Source: Allosalinactinospora lopnorensis
GTDB taxonomy: Bacteria; Actinomycetota; Actinomycetes; Streptosporangiales; Streptosporangiaceae
Direction: 5' to 3'
DNA: 48,746 bases
Assembly (NCBI RefSeq): GCF_000981225.1
Contig: NZ_LAJC01000042.1
Location: forward strand, 1-48,746
Position numbers and translations under genes: made by a program. Within the stretch, counting starts at the first letter, position 1, and the number at the start of each line of letters is the position of its first letter. Shown here piece by piece: positions 6,605-13,518 of the stretch. The notes below the pieces were generated by a model. It made no database searches. It saw only the letters and a program-made list of their open reading frames with translations, and was not told where the DNA came from.

Positions 6605-8838
6605 GGTCGGGTCTGCGCCTCCGGGTCGCGCGGCAGTCCGAGCAGGCGTTCAGCGATGATGTTCAGCTGCACCTCGGTCGTGCCTCCGTAGATCGTCATG
6701 GACCGGCTGAACAGCATAAGCCGCGCCCAGGCTCCGCTGGCGGCCTTGGTGTCCTCGTACACGGCGGCGCCGCCCTGGCGTTCCCAGATATAGTCGGCCA
6801 CCCTCTGGTTGAACTCAACGCCGAGCAGTTTGCGCACGCTCGCCTCGGCGCCGGGCTCGGCGCCGAAGAGCTGTTTCAGCGCCACCCGCAGCCCGAGCAG
6901 CTCGATCGCCTGTCCTTGGGCGACGAGCCGACCGATCTCGGTCCGCACGCCGGGGTCGGCGGCGCGTTCGCTCGACTCCCCGAAGAAGGCGAGCAGCTCC
7001 GGGACGCCCGCGCCTATCCCGCTCCCGCTGGAGAGCGCCACACGCTCGTTGCTCAGGGTGTCGCGGGCGACCCGCCACCCCTGCCCGGGCTCGCCTATGA
7101 CGCAGTCGTCGGGAACGAAGACGTCGTCGAAGAACACCTCGTTGAACATGGTCTCGCCGGTGAGTTCCCGCAGCGGGCGCACCTCGATGCCGGGGGAGGA
7201 CATGTCCACGACGAAGTAGGTGATGCCGTCGTGCTTGCCCACCGCGGCCGGGTCGGTGCGGGCCAGGCAGATGCCCCACTGGGCGACGTGCGCGAGCGAG
7301 GTCCATATCTTCTGGCCGGTGAGCCGGTGGCCGCCCTGGACCCGTTCGGCGCGCATGGACAGCGAAGCCAGGTCGGAGCCGGCTCCCGGTTCGCTGAACA
7401 GTTGGCACCACACCAGGGCGCCGCGCAGTGTGGGGCGCAGGAACCGCTCTTGCTGCTCGGGGGTCCCGTATCCGGCGATGGACGGCACGACCCACGCTCC
7501 GATGGCCAGGCCCGGTCCCTGCACGCCGAGGCGCTGCAACTCCTGCTGGATGAGGAGCTGCTCCAGGGGCGGGGCGGCACGGCCCCAGGGACGCGGCAGG
7601 TGCGGCATCACCCAGCCGCCGTCGGCCATCGCGGCGAAGCGCTCCCCGTTCTCCGTGATGGCCGCGATCCCGGCGATCTCGGAACGGATGCGCTCGCGCA
7701 GGCCGCGGTCCTCGCCGTCGTCCAGCTCCACCTCCACGGGGCGCCGTTGTCCGGCCAGCGCGAGGTCGGCGGCGGTGGCGGCCCAGTCGGCGGAGAACCC
7801 GGCGAGGGCGCGCAGGGTCGAGGCGCGGCGCAGGTAGCGGTGCGCGTCGTGCTCCCAGGTGAACCCGATGCCGCCGTGCACCTGGACGCAGTCGCGGGTG
7901 CAGTGGAGTGCGCTGTCCGGAGCGACCAGCCCGGCCACGGCCGCGGCGAACCGGAACCGCTCGGCACCGTTCTCGCGGGCGCGCCGCCGGTCGGCGGCGC
8001 GCGCGGCGTCCCAGACGACCGCGCGGGCCTGCTCGACCGCGATCGCCATGCGGGCGCATTTGTGCTTGATCCCCTGGAACTGGCCGATGGGGCGGCCGAA
8101 CTGTTCGCGCACCCCGGCGTACTCCGCGGCGGCACGGGTACTCCACGCCGCGATTCCCGCGGCTTCGGCACCGAGGAGGACGGCGGCGATCCCGGCGACG
8201 TCCTCGCGGGTCAGGCCGGTGAGGACGGCTTCCTCGGGGACGGTGGCGCCGTCGGCGGCGACCCGTGCGACACCGCGGTCGACGTCGAGGCTGGGAAGCG
8301 GGACGACGTCCAGCTCCGCGGCCTCCAGCACGACCCATCCCTCCCCGCCGGGGCCGACCACCGGGACGACGACCACGTCGGCCAGCGCACCACCGAGAAC
8401 GGGCTGCGCTGTACCGCTGACCGACATCCGGGTCCTGCCGGCGGAGACGCCCTCCTCCTCGACCGCGGTCAGGGGCGCGCCGAGGGCGAGCGCGGCGGTC
8501 CTGGTGCCGTCGGCGAGCCCCGGCAGCAGCCCTGCCCGGGCCTTGTCGTTACCGCAGTGGTCGATGACCGCGCTGGCCAGGACCGTCGGCAGGTGCGGAC
8601 CGGGTGTGAGGGCGTATCCGAGCTCCTCAAGGGCGACGGCCAACTCCAGCAGCCCGGCTCCCTGTCCGCCGTACTCCTCGGGCAGGTGCAGGCCGAGCAC
8701 TCCCTGCTCGGCGAGCGCGTCCCAGAACGAGGGCCGGGCGGATTCGGCCGCGGCGCGGGCGGGCCGGACGTCGCGTTCGGCCCAGCCGCGCACTGCTGCC
8801 GCCAGCTCCTCGTGTTCGCCGGTGATCCCGATGGCCAT
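6601..8838 (-). CDS. Two-domain acyl-CoA dehydrogenase, FadE34-like
   Basis: 745 aa from ATG 8838. It contains two consecutive acyl-CoA dehydrogenase folds: residues 1-380 (HLPEEYGGQGAGLLE; REQFGRPIGQFQGIKHK; QVHGGIGFTWEHDAHRYLRR) and about 385-745 (FSEPGAGSDLASLSMRAER; LTGQKIWTSLAH; IYGGTTEVQLNIIAERLLG). A fused enzyme of about 710-750 aa matches mycobacterial FadE34/ChsE3, in which one chain replaces an alpha2-beta2 pair and oxidises CoA esters of steroid side chains; that comparison is from memory. FAD contacts look complete in the C-terminal half. The gene is coupled to the SGNH hydrolase by a 4-base overlap. A KstR-consensus site (8878-8891) lies 40 bp upstream. Bulky or sterol-like acyl-CoA is the inferred substrate. 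Confidence 0.88.
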   Translation of the reverse strand: MAIGITGEHEELAAAVRGWAERDVRPARAAAESARPSFWDALAEQGVLGLHLPEEYGGQGAGLLELAVALEELGYALTPGPHLPTVLASAVIDHCGNDKARAGLLPGLADGTRTAALALGAPLTAVEEEGVSAGRTRMSVSGTAQPVLGGALADVVVVPVVGPGGEGWVVLEAAELDVVPLPSLDVDRGVARVAADGATVPEEAVLTGLTREDVAGIAAVLLGAEAAGIAAWSTRAAAEYAGVREQFGRPIGQFQGIKHKCARMAIAVEQARAVVWDAARAADRRRARENGAERFRFAAAVAGLVAPDSALHCTRDCVQVHGGIGFTWEHDAHRYLRRASTLRALAGFSADWAATAADLALAGQRRPVEVELDDGEDRGLRERIRSEIAGIAAITENGERFAAMADGGWVMPHLPRPWGRAAPPLEQLLIQQELQRLGVQGPGLAIGAWVVPSIAGYGTPEQQERFLRPTLRGALVWCQLFSEPGAGSDLASLSMRAERVQGGHRLTGQKIWTSLAHVAQWGICLARTDPAAVGKHDGITYFVVDMSSPGIEVRPLRELTGETMFNEVFFDDVFVPDDCVIGEPGQGWRVARDTLSNERVALSSGSGIGAGVPELLAFFGESSERAADPGVRTEIGRLVAQGQAIELLGLRVALKQLFGAEPGAEASVRKLLGVEFNQRVADYIWERQGGAAVYEDTKAASGAWARLMLFSRSMTIYGGTTEVQLNIIAERLLGLPRDPEAQTRP

Positions 8839-8877
8839 CGTCGACCTCTCATTCCCGTAATCGCGACGCCACCAGAC

Positions 8878-8891
8878 TAGAACTCGTTATA
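8878..8891 (-). promoter_or_regulatory. KstR-like operator upstream of the FadE34-like gene
   Basis: TAGAACTCGTTATA fits the published mycobacterial KstR consensus TNNAACNNGTTNNA at every fixed position. On the minus strand it covers a possible -10 (TATAAC) downstream of TTGACC. The 233-bp gap (8839-9071) also serves the divergent DMT gene; nothing else was identified in it. Confidence 0.5.
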
Positions 8892-9071
8892 CACACCTGG
8901 TCAACTACGCTTGCGGTAAGCCCACCCGGAGCGGCTACGGCTCTGGGCACCTCATGTTCACAGGGGCGGTTATGCGCACACCTGGCGGTGCCGCGATGCC
9001 GTTCCCCACGACGGACCGGTTTCGCGAAACGGGTTCTACAAAACATCCGCTGCACGGAAAGGCGGCTTCAC

Positions 9072-10013
9072 GTGACGGGCCTGATCGCCGCGCTGCTGTC
9101 CGCTGCGACGTACGCCCTCGGGCTGACCATCGAGCAGCGCGCCCTGCACCGCGCCCCGGGAATCAGTGTGCACCGCCCGTTACACCTGGCGCGAGTGCTG
9201 CTCGGCAACGGGCGTTGGGTGGCGGGCTGCGCGCTGGCCGCTCTCGGCAGCGTCGGCCTGATCATCTCGCTCGGTCTGGCCCCGGTATCGGTCGTCCAGC
9301 CGGCGTTCGCCGGCGGTATCGCCATGGCGCTGCTGCTCGCGGCGATGATCCTCGGAGACCCGATCACGCGCGGGGAACGCGTCGCACTGGGGGCGATGCC
9401 GATCGCGCTGCTGCTGCTCAGCCTATCGCTGGGGCCCGGCGGCGGGGAGACCGGGACCGTGGCCGACGTCCCCCTTCTGCTGCTCGTAAGCATCGGCACG
9501 GTAGTGCTCTGCGTGGGTGCCGTGGCGCTGGCCGCGAGGGGCGGGCGCTACGTGTCGGCCGCGGCCATGGGCGCCGCCGCGGGCCTGTCCCAGGGGGTGG
9601 CCGGCCTCCAGGGCAAAGGGCTCGGCGGGCTGCTGGCCGACCGCGGCCTGGCGGACGCGATCCTCCCGGCCCTGACCTCGCCCTACCCCTACCTCTACGC
9701 GCTGGGCTGGGCGGTCGGCATCGTGCTGTTCCAGACCTCGCTGCAGCGTTCCCGGGCCTCGATCACCGCGCCGGTCTCCAACGTCGTGGGCAACGTCTTC
9801 ATGGTGGTCCTCGGAACGGTGATCTTCAGCGAACAGCTCCCCTCCGACCCGCTGATGCTCGCCCTGCGCATCCTCGGGTTCACGCTCACCCTGACCGTGG
9901 TCGTCCTGGTGCGCGGCAGTGTCGCCCAGGCCGAGGCCGACACCTCGCGGCAGCGCTCGCACAACGCCGGCGTCCGGCCGGACGCCGGCCCCGACGGGCC
10001 CTACCGGGCCTGA
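9072..10013 (+). CDS. DMT/EamA-superfamily transporter
   Basis: 313 aa with about nine to ten hydrophobic helices through most of its length and a short polar, His/Asp-rich tail. It begins VTGLIAALLSAATYALGLTI and contains VVQPAFAGGIAMALLLAAMI and the late repeat ASITAPVSNVVGNVFMVVLG, consistent with an inverted-repeat EamA-type drug/metabolite transporter. I chose GTG 9072, with GAAAGGCGG upstream, because the longer in-frame extension from 8988 is charged and precedes TM1. The substrate is unknown. It is divergent from the acyl-CoA dehydrogenase. Its last 13 bases overlap the 3' end of the convergent FMN reductase gene. Confidence 0.82.
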   Translation: MTGLIAALLSAATYALGLTIEQRALHRAPGISVHRPLHLARVLLGNGRWVAGCALAALGSVGLIISLGLAPVSVVQPAFAGGIAMALLLAAMILGDPITRGERVALGAMPIALLLLSLSLGPGGGETGTVADVPLLLLVSIGTVVLCVGAVALAARGGRYVSAAAMGAAAGLSQGVAGLQGKGLGGLLADRGLADAILPALTSPYPYLYALGWAVGIVLFQTSLQRSRASITAPVSNVVGNVFMVVLGTVIFSEQLPSDPLMLALRILGFTLTLTVVVLVRGSVAQAEADTSRQRSHNAGVRPDAGPDGPYRA

Positions 10014-10543
10014 GAGGCGGGCGGGTTGACGGCCAGTGCCTGGCGCAGCGACTGGGCGGCGACGTCGGCCCACGCCTCGATCACGTTGCGTGGTCCGGCG
10101 AGCTCGGCCTCGGAGAGCATCAGCCCGGGCTCGGCCACCCATGCGCCCAGGTCCGACAGCAGGACCCTCAGGTCGTCCTCGGTGTTGCGGCCGTTGCGCA
10201 GGTCCGCCACGACCGCCATCGGCACCGCCACCGCGTGCCCCAGCCCGAGTTCGGGAAGGCGGTCCACGAACACCTTGAGCAGCCCCGTGTAGCTGCCGTG
10301 TGCCTGCGGTGTGGCGACAAGCAGGACGTCGCTGTCGGCGACCCGCTCAAGGGCGTCGGCGACATCCCTGCCGGGCTGTGCGGCCAGCAGCGCGGGACCG
10401 AGTTCGGCGAGGTCGATGACGTGGGGAGCGGGGCGTGTGCTGCCGGCGGTGAGTTCCGCGATGGACTCCGCGGCCTGAAGGGCGGCGGAACGGACGGCGG
10501 AATGGGACTCGGGGGCGGAAACGAGCACGGTGAAGCGGTTCAT
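10001..10543 (-). CDS. NAD(P)H-dependent FMN reductase-like flavoprotein
   Basis: 180 aa from ATG 10543, with AGGAGA at good spacing. The flavodoxin-like fold starts NRFTVLVSAPESHSAVRSAA. The FMN-binding loop appears as VLLVATPQAHGSYTGLLKVF, the SsuE/ArsH-type PxxxxxxxGxLKN equivalent with Lys retained and Val in place of Asn. It probably supplies reduced FMN to a monooxygenase or acts as a quinone reductase; no partner is adjacent. It ends with TAG at 10001-10003 inside the 3' end of the DMT gene. A longer in-frame extension to 10750 lacks a ribosome site and looks like noise. Confidence 0.85.
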   Translation of the reverse strand: MNRFTVLVSAPESHSAVRSAALQAAESIAELTAGSTRPAPHVIDLAELGPALLAAQPGRDVADALERVADSDVLLVATPQAHGSYTGLLKVFVDRLPELGLGHAVAVPMAVVADLRNGRNTEDDLRVLLSDLGAWVAEPGLMLSEAELAGPRNVIEAWADVAAQSLRQALAVNPPASQAR

Positions 10544-11068
10544 GATGATCTCCTGGTGAGTGCGGCCGTCGCGGCCGCTGAGCGCAATCGGGTCGTCCGG
10601 GTTTCGTCGGCCGGTCGGAAACAGGCGTCTGCCGAACCGGGAAGCGGGTTCCCCGCTGGGCCGGAGCCTCGGCATCCGGACGGCGGCGCGCACGCACCGG
10701 CAACGGGGTGCCTGGACACTTCCGGGGTGACGGCGGTCGAGGGCTCTCACGCTCCCCGAGGGAGCGGGCCCTGCGGGTGCTAGCTACGACAGAGTGCGCT
10801 CGCCTGCTGTCGCAGATCGACGTGCAGGCGCTGGACGAGCAGCTCACCGGCGGTCATGTTCCCCATGATGAGCGGGGGGAACGTTATCGTCAATGCGTGA
10901 TGGGCGGATTTGTCGCTGCCCCGGGAGCCGCGACCGACCCCCGAAGCGACGCCGAAGCACGGGGGCGGCAACGCAACCTCCCAGCTCCTCGGGGCTTCCA
11001 GGGCCGCGCGCACCGCTCCGTCCCGCGGCACGGAATGCAATGTGGCATCGGGCACAGGAGGACCCCGG
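10544..11068. other. Intergenic region, 525 bp, divergent
   Basis: This lies between the FMN reductase (leftward) and nagA (rightward). A small hairpin GCTCCC-CGA-GGGAGC is near 10750, and GTTCCCC (10858-10864) pairs with GGGGAAC (10876-10882) over an 11-base loop. A minus-strand frame MTAGELLVQRLHVDLRQQAS near 10850 has no ribosome site and is not called. I looked for a DasR dre box (TGGTCTAGACCA-like) and saw none. Confidence 0.45.
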
Positions 11069-12247
11069 ATGGACCAGAGCGCGACCGCGATCACCCTTAC
11101 CAACGCACGGATGATCGTGCCCGGCGGCGTATGCGAGGGTTGGCTCCGCGCTGACCGAGGACGCATCGTCTCCCTCGACGCGGGGGAGGCTCCCCCGCAC
11201 GGGGGCGGGGAGGTCGTGAACGCCCGCGGCCGCTGGGTGGTGCCGGGCGCGGTCGACATGCACATCCACGGCGGCGCGGGGGCGGCCTTCACCGACGCCG
11301 ACCCGGAGCGCGCGATGCGTATCGTCGAGTTCAACCGGGCCCGAGGGGTCACCACGCTCCTCGGGGGGCTCGTCACCGCCACCCCTTCGGACACCCTGAA
11401 GCAGGTCGCGGCGCTCACCGAACTCTGCGACGCCGGGGAACTCGCCGGAATCTACCTTGAGGGTCCCTACATCGCGAAGTCCAAGTGCGGCGCACACGAT
11501 CCGGCGCTGCTGCGCGAGCCGGACCCGGCCGAGTTCGACCGGATACTGAAGGCCGGACGCGGACACGTGAGGATGGTCACCGTCGCCCCGGAGCTGCCCG
11601 GCGCGCTGGAGCTGATCCGCCTCGCGGTCGACTCGGGGGTCGTCGCGGCCATCGGCCACACCGAAGCCGACTACGACCAGGCGCGCGCCGCCTTCGACGC
11701 CGGCGCCACGGTGGCGACGCACCTGTACAACCAGATGCGTCCACTGCACCACCGCGACCCGGGACCGATCGCGGCGGCGCTCAACGACGAGCGGGTGACC
11801 GTCGAGTTGATCAACGACGGTGTGCATGTCCATCCAGGTGCGGCGGCCCTGGTCTTCGCTTCCGCCGGGAGCGACCGCGTCGCGCTCATCACCGACGCGA
11901 TGTCCGCGACCGGGCTGGAGGACGGCGAGTACACCCTGGGCAAGCTGCGCGTCGTCGTCGAGGGCGGCCGAGCCGTGGTGGCCGAGACGGGGACGATCGC
12001 CAGCAGCACCATTGTGCTGCCCGACGCCGTACGGCGAACGGTACACGACCTGCCGGGGGTCGGGATCGAGGCCGCCGTCCACTCCGCGGCGGCGACGCCC
12101 GCGCGCGCCCTCGGCCTGGACAGCGCCGGCCTTGACGCCGGTGTGGGATCCCTCAAGGTCGGCAACCGGGCCGATCTGGCCCTCCTGGGCCGGGATCTCG
12201 CGGTGGAGGCCGTACTGCACAACGGCGCGTGGGTGCACCGCTCCTGA
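11069..12247 (+). CDS. nagA: N-acetylglucosamine-6-phosphate deacetylase
   Basis: 392 aa from ATG 11069, with AGGAGG seven bases upstream; a longer in-frame extension to 10910 is rejected. It hydrolyses GlcNAc-6-P to GlcN-6-P and acetate in the cytoplasm. The metal-binding DMHIHGG (His65, His67) follows the N-terminal beta-sandwich. Next come LEGPYIAKSKCGAHDP with the metal-ligand Glu, IGHTEADYDQA, TVATHLYNQMRPLHHRDPG, and the catalytic Asp in ALITDAMSATG. Length is normal for the family. LEGPYIAKSKCG differs slightly from the common LEGPFLSPARRG. It stands alone here, while the PTS and SIS genes of the same pathway are at 34.6-43.4 kb. Product GlcN-6-P is the effector of DasR-type regulators. 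Confidence 0.93.
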   Translation: MDQSATAITLTNARMIVPGGVCEGWLRADRGRIVSLDAGEAPPHGGGEVVNARGRWVVPGAVDMHIHGGAGAAFTDADPERAMRIVEFNRARGVTTLLGGLVTATPSDTLKQVAALTELCDAGELAGIYLEGPYIAKSKCGAHDPALLREPDPAEFDRILKAGRGHVRMVTVAPELPGALELIRLAVDSGVVAAIGHTEADYDQARAAFDAGATVATHLYNQMRPLHHRDPGPIAAALNDERVTVELINDGVHVHPGAAALVFASAGSDRVALITDAMSATGLEDGEYTLGKLRVVVEGGRAVVAETGTIASSTIVLPDAVRRTVHDLPGVGIEAAVHSAAATPARALGLDSAGLDAGVGSLKVGNRADLALLGRDLAVEAVLHNGAWVHRS

Positions 12248-12547
12248 ACCCGGGCCGCTCCTCTCCGGCGTGTCGACGACCGGGACAAATACCCCTCCGT
12301 AATAATTCACTGACAAAGGGTAAACATCGGGGTGAGTGGGGAGCCCGCAACGACCGCACTCGACGGACGCGGCATACGCGGGGAGCAGCTCACCCGGCAC
12401 CACGGCTCTCACGGGCCCACCTGCCCGCCCAGCCGAGGGGAGCGCACCGCAATGCTGGACTCGTATGACACCACCTGCGCTACCCGCGCCGTACGGCCGT
12501 GCTCCGGCGCCCGGCTGGAAAACGCGGCGATCAAGGCGGTCTGAACC
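12248..12547 (+). promoter_or_regulatory. Intergenic region with AT-rich promoter-like stretch
   Basis: 300 bp between nagA and the surface-polymer genes. An unusually AT-rich stretch (about 12296-12327, containing TAATAATTC, CTGACA and GGTAAACAT) stands out and probably holds the promoter of the 12548-16269 pair. A 30-codon frame at 12452-12544 is listed separately. Confidence 0.4.
12452..12544 (+). CDS. Possible 30-residue small ORF
   Basis: ATG 12452 follows GAGGGGAG at about 9 bases, and the frame encodes MLDSYDTTCATRAVRP and onward, ending IKAV. The stop is three bases before the GTG of the next gene, so it could couple translation. It has two Cys, no signal peptide and no recognised family. 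It may be spurious. Confidence 0.3.
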   Translation: MLDSYDTTCATRAVRPCSGARLENAAIKAV

Positions 12548-13516
12548 GTGCCCGACTTCCGCAGGCCGCGTGCGGGCCGGTGGACGCCCTGGCGCACCGC
12601 CCCGCCGGCCCGTCTCATGCGGCATGCCACCGGGACGGTACTCGTGCGTGCCACACGCCTCCGGCTGCGCCCGGAGCACCTGTCCGTCCTGGACGGCCGC
12701 ACTCTGAACGTGGCGGCCGTGCTGTCCGAAGCACCGCCGGCCGGCCCCGCAGCGGTGGAGTTCGCGTCAGGGGACCGGAGAACGAGAGCCGCGGCCCGAA
12801 TGTCCCTCACAGCGGACGGTCGCGCCCGGATCGAGGCCACCGTCCGGCTGCGCGCCGGCGAGACGGAGAACCCCTCTGAACCCGCGGAGCGGCTGCCGGA
12901 GGTGGTGCTGGCTGCCGGGCGGTGGAGCATCCGTCTGCTGCTCAGCGGGGACGGCCGGACCCGGCGCCTGGCGCTGGCCGCCCCCACGGACTCCGCACGG
13001 TCGGGCCCGTACGACGGAGCGCGTTTCGCCGTGGTCCGCACGCTCTCGGGTGCGGCGGCCATCTCGGCGGCTCCGCCTCGGCCGGCGGCGAACGTGGGCT
13101 CCATTGTCCTTCGCCCCCACCGGGCGCAGGTGCGCGGCGAACTGCTCAACGCGGGCGCACCGGACACGATCGTCGCCGAGATGGCGCTGCGCGGCGGCCG
13201 GACGGTACACCCCATACGGCCGTTGCTCGCCCCCGGGCCCCACGGGAGCGGGTTCACCGTGGAACTCCCCCTCGCCGCGATGGCGGCCTCCTCGCCCTGC
13301 ATCGGTGCCGACCTCCACTGGGAACTGCGGTTCCGCACCGGAACCGGGAAGATCCTGCCCGTCCGCCGGGCGGACGTCGCCCCGCACGTCCTCCGCACCG
13401 CGCTCCCCGCCCAGACCGTACGGCCCGAGAACGGCCCCCCGGTCCTGCTGCGCCCGTACTACGCCGACGCCGCAACGCTGATCGTCGTCCTGACCGCACT
13501 TCCGCCCGGAGCCTGA
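12548..13516 (+). CDS. Unknown protein of a surface-polymer locus
   Basis: 322 aa from GTG 12548, with AAGGCGG upstream. There is no signal peptide or TM helix. The sequence is Arg/Ala/Pro-rich with short beta-type patterns in apparent repeats: RLRLRPEHLSVLDGRTLNVA, WSIRLLLSGDGRTRRLAL and SIVLRPHRAQVRGELLNAG. This suggests two or three beta-sandwich units. The end, PPVLLRPYYADAATLIVVL, resembles the tail of proteins found next to teichoic-acid-type glycosyltransferases in streptomycetes; that is a weak recollection. It is two bases upstream of the GT4-Stealth gene and certainly cotranscribed, so a role with that polymerase is likely. I do not recognise a named family. Confidence 0.75.
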   Translation: MPDFRRPRAGRWTPWRTAPPARLMRHATGTVLVRATRLRLRPEHLSVLDGRTLNVAAVLSEAPPAGPAAVEFASGDRRTRAAARMSLTADGRARIEATVRLRAGETENPSEPAERLPEVVLAAGRWSIRLLLSGDGRTRRLALAAPTDSARSGPYDGARFAVVRTLSGAAAISAAPPRPAANVGSIVLRPHRAQVRGELLNAGAPDTIVAEMALRGGRTVHPIRPLLAPGPHGSGFTVELPLAAMAASSPCIGADLHWELRFRTGTGKILPVRRADVAPHVLRTALPAQTVRPENGPPVLLRPYYADAATLIVVLTALPPGA

Positions 13517-13518
13517 CC

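Noticed and set aside
6598-8880. 760-codon plus-strand frame
   Set aside because: Antisense shadow of the two-domain acyl-CoA dehydrogenase.
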